From assembly GCF_031127905.1 (NCBI RefSeq), contig NZ_JARXIC010000005.1:1-64000 (forward strand): a DNA stretch of 64,000 nucleotides, in the 5' to 3' direction. Positions 19,649 through 28,414 of the stretch are shown piece after piece. The stretch's first letter is position 1. Every line of letters begins with the position of its first letter. Under the pieces are notes generated by a model. That model was given only the letters and a program-made list of their open reading frames with translations. It had not been told where the DNA came from and searched no databases. The stretch is from Thalassobacterium sedimentorum. GTDB taxonomy: Bacteria > Verrucomicrobiota > Verrucomicrobiia > Opitutales > Coraliomargaritaceae. The position numbers and the translations under genes were made by a program.

Positions 19649-20479
19649 ATGCGTTTCTCAAAGACGGTTTACATCCTATTCACTTACGCTTTCCTCGCGT
19701 ACCAACAACCCATGCAAGCCCAAGAAAAATATCGATCCGCTTATACTGAAATCGAAAATGCAAACTGGCATGAGATCATGTCTGACTCCGGTCAAGATGA
19801 CTGGACAGAGCACTGGTTTGTTGACGGACACAAGGCGACCCTCAAAAACACCCCCGATGGCATGTTCTACGCGGCAGGCCCGATCGAGGGCGACCACGCG
19901 TCTCATTCCGTATTATGGAGCCGAGAGAGCTTTCAAGGGGACTTAAAGCTAGAATTTGAGTTCACTCGTCTGGACACTGTTAGCCGTTTTGTATGTATCG
20001 TCTACCTCTATGCAACGGGGTTTGGTCCGGAACCTTACGTTGAAGACATCTCCGAGTGGAATGAACACAGGCAAATCCCCTACATGTCCACCTACTTCGA
20101 TCACATGAACTTATTGCACATCAGCTATGCTGCATTTGACAATAAAATCGAAACGGGGGAAGATTCCGCCTATATTCGTGCACGCCGCTATCCACGCGCC
20201 TTATTTAAAGGTAGATTCGATGGAATGGAACTCGATCCGGACTATGCAGCAGTAGGCTTATTTAAACCAGGAATCCCCCATCACGTCACAGTCATCAAAC
20301 ATGGTGAAACCATGTATATGAATGTAAGCAACAGCGAAGAAGAACGCCTCTATCACTGGGACTTAACTCAAGTTCCCAATTTAGATACAGGGCGAATCGG
20401 CCTACGCCACATGTGGCAACGCGCAGGGCTATACAAGAACATTAAAGTCAGCCAACTGAAGGGCACGGAGTTGCCATGA
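19649..20479 (+). CDS. DUF1961 (YesU-like) secreted protein
   Basis: A 276-residue exported protein with a signal peptide ending near PMQAQ. The body matches the DUF1961 family, whose member YesU is part of the Bacillus subtilis rhamnogalacturonan locus. Recognisable segments are MNLLHISYAAFDNK, GIPHHVTVIKHGETMYMNVS and GRIGLRHMWQRAGLYKNIKV. The fold is probably a concanavalin-like jelly roll, so it may bind or cleave a glycan. It begins six bases after the propeller lipoprotein gene, and its stop overlaps the sulfatase start by four bases, so the three act as one operon. Confidence 0.82.
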   Translation: MRFSKTVYILFTYAFLAYQQPMQAQEKYRSAYTEIENANWHEIMSDSGQDDWTEHWFVDGHKATLKNTPDGMFYAAGPIEGDHASHSVLWSRESFQGDLKLEFEFTRLDTVSRFVCIVYLYATGFGPEPYVEDISEWNEHRQIPYMSTYFDHMNLLHISYAAFDNKIETGEDSAYIRARRYPRALFKGRFDGMELDPDYAAVGLFKPGIPHHVTVIKHGETMYMNVSNSEEERLYHWDLTQVPNLDTGRIGLRHMWQRAGLYKNIKVSQLKGTELP

Positions 20480-21927
20480 GCCAACCCAATATATTGATCA
20501 TCATTTGCGATCAACTTTCCGCACAAGCACTCCCCGCATGGGGCAACACATACGCCAATACACCAAACATAAACTCCATTATCGACTCCGGAGTACGTTG
20601 CGAGAGCGCGTATTCAAATTGCCCCCTCTGTCTGCCATCAAGAGCCTCATTCTGGTCGGGTCGATACCCTCACCAAACAGGCATCCTATCAAACGGCCGC
20701 GAGCATACGAATGCAGAATTCCCTGAGAACGCCCCCACACTCGGCTCCTTATTCAAAGAAGCAGGTTACACGACAGTACACTTTGGAAAACAGCATGACG
20801 GTGGCAGCTTACGAGGCTTTGACTGTGCTCCCACCGAAGAAATACTATCAACTCCCGCGCACCCGAGCCTAGTGCAGAACTACGACACTTGGCAGGACAA
20901 CTACACCAGTCAACGTGCGGTCGACTTCCTAAATTCCTATAAACAGGACGCACCGTATTGCATGGTTGCCGACTTCAATAATCCACACAATATCTGTGGG
21001 TGGATTGGGAATAATGCCAATGCGACACCACTCGAAGCTGAGTTCGATAATCTGCCTCCACTGCCAGAGAATTTGTATCTCTCTGATGAAGAGCTCCGAT
21101 CTCGCCCACTTCCCATTCAACACCTTCCGAACGCCCATGTTCGACAGGCACAAATCGCGGGCTGGGATGAGAAGAAAATTCAACACTATCTACACGCCTA
21201 CCATCACTATTTAAACTTAGCCGACCAAGAAATAGGTAAATTACTACAAACACTCAAAAGCCGAGCGGATGCCGAGGAAACCTTGGTGGCCTTTTTCTCA
21301 GACCATGGCGACTCCATGACTGGGCGTTGGATGGCGACCAAACATACTAGTTTTTACGAAGAAACGACGCACGTCCCACTCGCCTTCAGCGGTTTTGGTG
21401 TTGCAAGACAGGGGCAAACACTGAACGGCTTGTGTTCACTGATAGATCTGTTGCCAACATTGTGTGACTTTGCAGGGATACAAGTCCCATCTGAAACACA
21501 GGGAAAATCGCTCTACCCTGCTCTCTCACAAGGAAATAACAATATTGATTTAAATGATGCAGTGTTTTCACAATGGTATACAGAATGGGGTTATACCATA
21601 GAACCAGGTCGAATGGTGCGCACCGAACAATTTAAGTACACGCATTATTTAGAAGATGGTCAGGAAGAGCTCTATGACTTACAAACAGATCCTGGGGAAA
21701 TGCATAACCTAGCTAATTCGGACGATATGCTGGAAGATTTGCAACGACATCGCGATTTGTTGGAGCAACACCTGCGCACAAGCCATGACCCTTATCGATC
21801 TCTAAAACCCAAAGCTGCCCCTATTTTCAGACAAACAGCTACAAGTTATCAACATTTCTCAGGTCCTGTTGCACCAGAATTCTACACAATAAAAAATAAC
21901 ATTTCCGAAAACGAAGAAAAACAGTAA
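20476..21927 (+). CDS. Sulfatase (S1 family, formylglycine type)
   Basis: Removes sulfate esters from a glycan or other compound. In the 483 residues the maturation motif is CLPSR with Cys52, in the sequence CPLCLPSRASFWSG; a formylglycine-generating enzyme would be needed in trans. Metal ligands fit NILIIICDQ at the start and FFSDHGDSMTGR further on, then KHTSFYEETTHVP. I see no signal peptide from this start, which would place it in the cytoplasm. Translational coupling (ATGA overlap) to the DUF1961 gene suggests action on the same, sulfated, substrate. Confidence 0.92.
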   Translation: MSQPNILIIICDQLSAQALPAWGNTYANTPNINSIIDSGVRCESAYSNCPLCLPSRASFWSGRYPHQTGILSNGREHTNAEFPENAPTLGSLFKEAGYTTVHFGKQHDGGSLRGFDCAPTEEILSTPAHPSLVQNYDTWQDNYTSQRAVDFLNSYKQDAPYCMVADFNNPHNICGWIGNNANATPLEAEFDNLPPLPENLYLSDEELRSRPLPIQHLPNAHVRQAQIAGWDEKKIQHYLHAYHHYLNLADQEIGKLLQTLKSRADAEETLVAFFSDHGDSMTGRWMATKHTSFYEETTHVPLAFSGFGVARQGQTLNGLCSLIDLLPTLCDFAGIQVPSETQGKSLYPALSQGNNNIDLNDAVFSQWYTEWGYTIEPGRMVRTEQFKYTHYLEDGQEELYDLQTDPGEMHNLANSDDMLEDLQRHRDLLEQHLRTSHDPYRSLKPKAAPIFRQTATSYQHFSGPVAPEFYTIKNNISENEEKQ

Positions 21928-21987
21928 TACTCATGTCACAAAACAATCTCCTTCAGAAATAACGAGAGTTGGATCAAATACATAGTA

Positions 21988-24336
21988 TCATTCTGTAGTC
22001 CAATTCGAGCCAATCGAGTCCACCAACATGCCCTCTTCGTAGGCTCCGCGATCTCGGCCATTTGGATAAATGCTAATCGAATCGGGCCAGCCTTGCAAGG
22101 TGGGATAACTACTGCCTGAATTTAATGCAGGACTACTTGCGGTGAGCCTGAGATCACTTGAGGTGATTTGATCCGCGATAGGAATCTCCATATAAAAATG
22201 GATATCGTTTGAAGATAACTCTGCGTTTGCTTCTTCAGTAACGCTAGGCAAATCATAGAAGTTATAAAAGTTTGCCTCCCAATAATTATCGGCTCCTGAC
22301 TCATCTTCATCTAAGCCACGAAAATTCACATTAGGAGTCGAATATGGTTTTATGTAAAAAACGTTATTAACAAATTCATATGCATCCCATTCATTGTCTG
22401 CCGTATCATTCAATTTCTCCCATACATTATTTCGAATTGAATAAAATGAATTTTGGTAAACTTTAACGTTTTTAGTCACATATGGCCCATAATGATTACC
22501 ACTCTTAATGCCATATCCATGAACTGTATGAGTCGGGGTTGAATTTTCTTTGCGTGTTGTTTGAACCGAATTCCGATAAACATAAAATGGGCCCGGGTAA
22601 GACGGAGTCACACTCACAGCTGTAAATACATCATACATTAAGTTATTATAGAATTCGACATCACCTGATCGATTGGATTCTAATTCAACCGCATCGTCCT
22701 TAATATGATGCATCGTATTATGATGTATTTGTACCGTATAACCTTGAGTTTTAATCGCGTCCCACTGACCTGCAATATTACAATTCGCAATTTCGGTATG
22801 ATCACCGTCAATCAAAATACCGTGCCCTCGATAAGGTGAATACTGCTCCCCACCACTATGAGCGCCAATGCCTACAACATAACCGCCATATCGTAGCCAA
22901 TCACGGTCAAATCCATTGTAAATACCGCAAGTGTAAATACCGATATTTTCGGACGACTCAGGAATCACGGTCGAGATTCCACGAAATGAATTCCGAATGA
23001 TTACATTGTTAATCTCAATATCTTCAAATCCGGTGCCGCTCAAACAAATACCAGCCCAACCACTGTTGCGAATTTCAAGTCCCTCGATTCGTAAATGACT
23101 TTGCCCATTGGTATCCACTACGCCTAACGCCTGACCAATACTCAATCCAACAGTATTTGGATCAACACCATCATTGAGACGCACATAGACATCGACTCCA
23201 TCTCGAAAACTACCTTCGCCACGCGGAGCAGCCTTTAACGTATCCAAACTTGCATAAGGTGAAAGTAAGCGATCACAACCATGCGTCGCAATATCACCCA
23301 TGCGTGAAACAAATGTACAGGTATAGTAATCAGCATCAGAACCTTCATAAGGCACAGACGTCCTATAGATTGAATGACTCGCATCATAAAGCACCCATTC
23401 TCCAGTAACGTTTGCTGACTGCAACTCAGCTAGCGCTCCATCAAGCACTACATGCGCTCCCGCAGCAGCTCTCAATGTGATTGGTGCGCCCACAGATCCA
23501 GACGCAGTGAAAGTAACATTCTCATGATAAACACCTTCACTCAAAATAACCGTATCGCCTGCCACAGCAGCATCAAGAGCCGCTTGAATTGTAGCAAAAG
23601 ATTGCATATCACCTAGTGCAGAGAGCAAAACAACTGCAACACCCGACACTTCAAAATCATCCAAGCCTAAGCTGGCATCAGCTGGTTGCGCCTCATCAAC
23701 CCAACGCAACCATAAAAACTCTCCATCATGCCAATCGAGATCAGTAAGAAGCAAATCAAACTTCGACTGATTACTTTCCAAATTACCATTCACACCATAG
23801 CCAGTTGTCTTGGTGGACGCACTAGAACCTGCGACTGAAGTATATCCAGCAGCTTCAAGCTGATTTCCAGAAGTGGAAGTTATGAGATATTCGAGATGCC
23901 AAGTGGAAACCGTCAAAGCATCTCCACGCCATTCTTCGAGCACATACTTCAGATTAATGGCTGAAAGCATACTCCCGGAAACATTCTTCAATTGAACCCC
24001 TAAGTATTCATCAGCAACAAAGCCAGTTGCATCTGATGGGCCCAACGCACGATCAGAACTACTGCTATTTCCCCAGCTAAACAGCGTACCACTCTCGCTG
24101 GTAGAACCAGAACTCGCTCGTGCTGCATTAGTACTAGAATACCACCCCATAAGAGTGGTATTATTTATAAATGAGAAGCTAGTTGTACCAGATGACCCCG
24201 CATGTAGCGGTAAGGAATCAAAATTCTGCGTGTAAATATCATCAATCGCGATGAGCTCTTCTTGAGCCGAAATAAGTGAACAGTAGACAATCAGACCTAA
24301 GATATTTAGGGAGAATAAAAGTGTTTTCTTATACAT
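21988..24336 (-). CDS. Exported fusion: domain A plus parallel beta-helix
   Basis: A 782-residue exported protein. After the signal peptide, residues about 30-235 are the domain shared with the proteins at 17586 and 27411 (QNFDSLPL, LMGWYSST, RALGPSD, YLGVQLKNVSG, EFLWLRWVDEAQ). From about 240 a right-handed parallel beta-helix follows. It opens with QAALDAAVAGDTVILSEGVYHE and continues with NNVIIRNS-type turns, closely matching the protein at 25422. Such helices occur in pectate lyase-like and chondroitinase-like lyases. I cannot identify catalytic residues. It has no PEP-CTERM tail. Confidence 0.85.
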   Translation of the reverse strand: MYKKTLLFSLNILGLIVYCSLISAQEELIAIDDIYTQNFDSLPLHAGSSGTTSFSFINNTTLMGWYSSTNAARASSGSTSESGTLFSWGNSSSSDRALGPSDATGFVADEYLGVQLKNVSGSMLSAINLKYVLEEWRGDALTVSTWHLEYLITSTSGNQLEAAGYTSVAGSSASTKTTGYGVNGNLESNQSKFDLLLTDLDWHDGEFLWLRWVDEAQPADASLGLDDFEVSGVAVVLLSALGDMQSFATIQAALDAAVAGDTVILSEGVYHENVTFTASGSVGAPITLRAAAGAHVVLDGALAELQSANVTGEWVLYDASHSIYRTSVPYEGSDADYYTCTFVSRMGDIATHGCDRLLSPYASLDTLKAAPRGEGSFRDGVDVYVRLNDGVDPNTVGLSIGQALGVVDTNGQSHLRIEGLEIRNSGWAGICLSGTGFEDIEINNVIIRNSFRGISTVIPESSENIGIYTCGIYNGFDRDWLRYGGYVVGIGAHSGGEQYSPYRGHGILIDGDHTEIANCNIAGQWDAIKTQGYTVQIHHNTMHHIKDDAVELESNRSGDVEFYNNLMYDVFTAVSVTPSYPGPFYVYRNSVQTTRKENSTPTHTVHGYGIKSGNHYGPYVTKNVKVYQNSFYSIRNNVWEKLNDTADNEWDAYEFVNNVFYIKPYSTPNVNFRGLDEDESGADNYWEANFYNFYDLPSVTEEANAELSSNDIHFYMEIPIADQITSSDLRLTASSPALNSGSSYPTLQGWPDSISIYPNGRDRGAYEEGMLVDSIGSNWTTE

Positions 24337-24563
24337 TATTTTTTCGAGCTAGGGGTAGGTACGTTGCGAATCAACTCTTCTTAATTCACAATTAAATATT
24401 AGAAATAAATTCGCTGACTACAAATACATGGAAGCGAGATTCCTTTAGAGAACTATCAACGATATTCATCCACAAAGATAATCTAGGCCGCTAGGACTGA
24501 ATCCCCTCTATAAACTATAGCTACAGCGAATAAGCAGATCTAGTTCATATAGCTTACACAATA

Positions 24564-25358
24564 TCATGGATTAAACTTATATTTCCAAAACGGAATGTCT
24601 GCCTCGCTGTATTCAGCTCGCATGGTGGCCTCATCTATATTCTCTACGTGCCCGTCTAGGTAGACGACGTTTAACGTATTATTATGTGGGTATTGTATCG
24701 GCGCAGCATGCGATGAAGATACTTGAGAACTCTGGACGTTACTCCAATAATTACCATCCGAATCAGGGCTCACCGCTCCGTCTAGGAACAGGACCATTTT
24801 AGATGCATTTTCGATACTCAGATTGTTGGGTGGGTACCACTGCGGACTGCGAGGGTCACCTTCTGATGTTGAAGTCCCGTGCCCATTGATCGCATAAGTC
24901 CTTCCCCATGGACGAGTTGATGGATACTCAGCATGCGCAGCATTACATTTCATGGGTGAAGTTTGATTCTGCCAGATCTCGTAATCTCCTAAAGCCATAT
25001 CTTCAAAACCAAGATAAGGGGCCAATTGATATTGATAAGCCTCATTAATTTCAGGTTTATCGTAGGACCAATATTTATTATCTAACAGCCGATTCTGATT
25101 ATTGATGATCCAGAGATTCGCGGCCGTGTGCAATTGACGCAAATTAGAAGTACAGGCTGAAATTTCGGCTGTGGCACGAGCCCGACCAACAACTGGAATC
25201 AAAATAGCTGCCAGAATCGCAATAATAGCAATGACAACGAGTAATTCGATCAAAGTAAACGCGGAGTCACACGATCTGCCGAGTGACTTATGATTAAGGA
25301 GATCGGCGGGGCGTCTCGTACCAAGACGCAAATAAATAGCTGTGAAATCAAATCTCAT
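24564..25358 (-). CDS. Pseudopilin-like protein with H-X9-DG tail
   Basis: A 264-residue protein with a type II secretion/type IV pilin N-terminus: [23 protein letters not shown], cut before Phe and with Glu at position 5. The C-terminus has the H-X9-DG motif ([12 protein letters not shown]), the processing-associated signature of large pseudopilin families in Verrucomicrobia and Planctomycetes. The pre-peptide is unusually long (about 33 residues), so the true start may be later. It lies between two beta-helix genes on the same strand, 63 bases downstream of one and 227 bases upstream of the other. Confidence 0.88.
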   Translation of the reverse strand: MRFDFTAIYLRLGTRRPADLLNHKSLGRSCDSAFTLIELLVVIAIIAILAAILIPVVGRARATAEISACTSNLRQLHTAANLWIINNQNRLLDNKYWSYDKPEINEAYQYQLAPYLGFEDMALGDYEIWQNQTSPMKCNAAHAEYPSTRPWGRTYAINGHGTSTSEGDPRSPQWYPPNNLSIENASKMVLFLDGAVSPDSDGNYWSNVQSSQVSSSHAAPIQYPHNNTLNVVYLDGHVENIDEATMRAEYSEADIPFWKYKFNP

Positions 25359-25421
25359 AAGGGGTATTGTTTTGATTGTGTTAAGATAGAAAATTTAAAT
25401 TTTGCATATAGAAGATGTAAC

Positions 25422-27116
25422 TCAAAACACATCTCCCCAGGGATTATATCGCTCATGCAGAGTGCCATACTGCGGCGGAGTAAATCCGTACGGAATCGCT
25501 CCGACATCGGAATTTCCTGACTCATTCACGATCGAATCGGGCCATCCTTCACTCATCACACGACGCGTACCCTGCTGTCTCGCATCGCTGTTCGCTCCAA
25601 GCTGAAAATTGGGTGGAGTGGCGGAAGGCGCCAATAAATCCGGAGCACCCAGAATACCCGCATTTGCATAGACTGGATCAAAGGACTCCAAGACCTTCAA
25701 CTCATCCGCTAAAACAAACAGATTTCCTTCCCAAATCAAATCATTTGAAGCTGGTCCCATTTGCTCAATGCCAACGACTCCCGTTTGGCGTCGGCTAAAG
25801 ATATTATTTACCCATCCCATTTGCTTCCACTTTTCAGCTCTAGACTTACGTGCCACGAACATGGATCGACCATTGGAATCAAAGGTATTATGATAAATGT
25901 AAATATTAGAGGCATTCGGCCCCCAATCATTTCCAAACTTCAGAGGATATCCATACCGGTATACATCGTCAAACATCAGCGAATGTAAGTTCGACTGGAC
26001 CAAATTACGGTAAATGTAAATAGGACCTTTCTGGTTAGAAACGACACTAAATCCAGCAAAGACAAGATATCCCATGTTATTATAAACTCGTACATGACTC
26101 GAGTTGTTGGACTCCAGTTCCATCATGTCGTCTTTGATGTGATGAAGCAAATTGCCATGCACTTGTATATTTTCCCCCTGGACTCGGATACCATCCCACT
26201 GACCGGCAATTTCACAGTTAGCAATCTCGCTATCATTGGCAAAGATATGAATGCCGCCACCTCGCACTGGAGCATTCTCATCGGAACTCGCGACCACATG
26301 ATCCTTATACCCTTGCTTCCATTCCCAATCAAAATTCCAAAAATTAAAAATACGACAATTACGAACAGTGATACGATTAGAAAAACCAACCCCATATTCC
26401 TCAGTACTAATTCCTCGAAATGCTGTTTCTACAGAAATATCTTCAATACAAATGTCACTAACAGTGGGTCCTTTGAGGTGGACTCCCGCATATCCAGCAT
26501 GCTTTAAATGCACACCTCGGATGATCCAATGGCTTGAATCATATAATTGAATAATACCTTCGCCCATTCCAATGTTAAGTGCCAATAGATTCGGATCTGA
26601 CTGATCCTCTAAACGTAGCAAGACCTTACGACCAATCCGGTATAACGCATCCCCTCGTTGACCTAGCTCAAAATACTCTCGATTATGGTGCGCTGCAATC
26701 AATCGCTCATCTGCATGCGATGCCCAAGTCAATAGTGCACGACTTGCTTTGCCCTGCCATGGAACCTCGGCAGTCCATGCCAGCGCTTCCTCATCCCAGG
26801 TCCAACGATTGGATCCAGGATGCTGTAATTCCTGGTCAGCTCCATCGATGATGACATGTGCACCGGCCGCAGCTTCCAAGATGAAAGGTTGCTCTTCGGA
26901 ACCATGCTTCCCAGAGATAATCAAATTCTCATGATACACCCCCTCAGAAATTCGAATTGTATCTCCAGCCTGCGCGGCAGTAATCGCAGCCTGAATCGTA
27001 GTGAACTCTAAAGCCGCAGCTTCGCCCTCACGATGAATTTCAATACGCTCCGTGGCGAAAATTGTCGTCACCGATAACAGTATTAAATTTATATATAGTA
27101 TGAATTTTGAGGACAT
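25422..27116 (-). CDS. Exported parallel beta-helix protein (lyase-like)
   Basis: A 564-residue protein with signal peptide (LILLSVTTIFA) and a right-handed parallel beta-helix beginning TIQAAITAAQAGDTIRISEG. Repeats such as IRNCRIFNFWNFDW, IANCEIAGQWDGIRVQ and HGNLLHHIKDDMMELESN mark successive coils. It is a close relative of the C-terminal part of the 782-residue protein at 21988. A lyase or epimerase acting on an acidic polysaccharide is plausible, but the catalytic set is not recognised. Confidence 0.85.
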   Translation of the reverse strand: MSSKFILYINLILLSVTTIFATERIEIHREGEAAALEFTTIQAAITAAQAGDTIRISEGVYHENLIISGKHGSEEQPFILEAAAGAHVIIDGADQELQHPGSNRWTWDEEALAWTAEVPWQGKASRALLTWASHADERLIAAHHNREYFELGQRGDALYRIGRKVLLRLEDQSDPNLLALNIGMGEGIIQLYDSSHWIIRGVHLKHAGYAGVHLKGPTVSDICIEDISVETAFRGISTEEYGVGFSNRITVRNCRIFNFWNFDWEWKQGYKDHVVASSDENAPVRGGGIHIFANDSEIANCEIAGQWDGIRVQGENIQVHGNLLHHIKDDMMELESNNSSHVRVYNNMGYLVFAGFSVVSNQKGPIYIYRNLVQSNLHSLMFDDVYRYGYPLKFGNDWGPNASNIYIYHNTFDSNGRSMFVARKSRAEKWKQMGWVNNIFSRRQTGVVGIEQMGPASNDLIWEGNLFVLADELKVLESFDPVYANAGILGAPDLLAPSATPPNFQLGANSDARQQGTRRVMSEGWPDSIVNESGNSDVGAIPYGFTPPQYGTLHERYNPWGDVF

Positions 27117-27410
27117 CTTTAGTTTTATTATGATAAAAATATGAGAGAGAGTGCTTCAAAGAAGCAAAGATCTGCCTGTGACAACCAAAGCATCAGAATT
27201 GACTCAAGACTGATCACAACGCATTCAATCCGCACTGAACATCCAGGCACGACGATCCACTAAACCACGCATGGAACTCAGTAACTGTAGCCAATGGATG
27301 AGTTCCATGAGCAAGTAAGCACACACACAAAATTTTCCAGTAGAGCTATTTTCAGAATTGCAGGTCTAAAACCTGCAGAACTAAAGCCACAGAGGAATGG
27401 GAAGCGTCAC

Positions 27411-28205
27411 CTATCTGCGACGGCGCAAATTTTGTGCCGAACGAGGTACCATCAAAAACAACAGCGCGATACCAAAGAGAAAAGAAGAGGAGGCTGGTTC
27501 AGGGATGGAAGAAACACTTAGATCGTCCAAGCCAAACCCACTTGAAGTTGCGCCCTGAACATCCGCCCATCGCAACCAAAGATATTCTCCCTCGTCCCAG
27601 TCAATTCCGCTAATAGTTAGATCAACAGGATATTCATTCCCAGACCAATCACCATTCACACCCGCGGCAGAACCAGTGCTCGATGTAACCGAACTACCAG
27701 AGACTGTAGTAAAACCAGTTGCAGCGCCAATGGCATTGCTAGTATCTGAAGTCACCATATATTCCAAAGTCCACGTCGTCGCACTTGTATTTCTACGCCA
27801 CTGCTCAAGCACATATTCTATACCTAGTGTATTAATCGTGGCACCACTATTGTTTTGCAACAGCACTCCAAGATAGACCGTACCAGCAAATCCGTCAGAA
27901 CTGAAATTTCCTAAAGCGCGATCCGATGTCCTCCCCCAGTTAAAAATAATTCCAGAAGCTGAAGCAGCTCCACCACTCGAACGGCCTTCATTCCCATCTG
28001 TATCCTCTTCGCTAGAATACCAACCGGCTATTGTCGAATCACTAATAAAATTAAAAGTATCCGTCCCTGAATTACTCTCATAAAGAGGCAAAGAATCGAA
28101 GTTTTGAGAATATTCTCCTTCAAAATTCACTTGCGCAGCAAGTGGAAGGACAAGGCCTGCTTGTAATAAACAACAAAGCATAGAGGTATATTTTACTTTT
28201 TTCAT
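27411..28205 (-). CDS. PEP-CTERM surface protein (domain A)
   Basis: A 264-residue exported protein: signal peptide, a domain shared with the proteins at 17586 and 21988 (SQNFDSLPL, AGWYSSEE, RALGNFSSDG, YLGVLLQNNSG, LEQWRRNTSATTW, EYLWLRWADVQG), then IPEPASSS, a hydrophobic helix and an arginine-rich end (RRRR). The tail is a canonical PEP-CTERM signal, which the exosortase system recognises for surface sorting. It is divergent from the double AraC regulator, with a 23-base palindrome between. The 294 bases downstream hold no gene. Confidence 0.88.
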   Translation of the reverse strand: MKKVKYTSMLCCLLQAGLVLPLAAQVNFEGEYSQNFDSLPLYESNSGTDTFNFISDSTIAGWYSSEEDTDGNEGRSSGGAASASGIIFNWGRTSDRALGNFSSDGFAGTVYLGVLLQNNSGATINTLGIEYVLEQWRRNTSATTWTLEYMVTSDTSNAIGAATGFTTVSGSSVTSSTGSAAGVNGDWSGNEYPVDLTISGIDWDEGEYLWLRWADVQGATSSGFGLDDLSVSSIPEPASSSFLFGIALLFLMVPRSAQNLRRRR

Positions 28206-28355
28206 TATAGGTATGTTTGGAGTGGGGAGATATCGTGTACGATATCTTTATAAAGCATGATGACATAGAATCATCATAACTGCAGCAAAGCTGCGATGCG
28301 TATGAATACAAACTATAGTCAGTATTAACTATAATAACCTATTTCCTTGAACTCG

Positions 28356-28378
28356 TATATATAGAGAATCTATATATA
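28356..28378. promoter_or_regulatory. Perfect palindrome before the double AraC gene
   Basis: TATATATAGA-GAA-TCTATATATA, 10-base arms, 37 bases before the regulator start. The A/T content also makes it a possible promoter element. Likely an operator for the divergent pair. Confidence 0.5.
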
Positions 28379-28414
28379 TAACGAATTTGTTACCTTTTTT
28401 AGCAAATAATCAAA

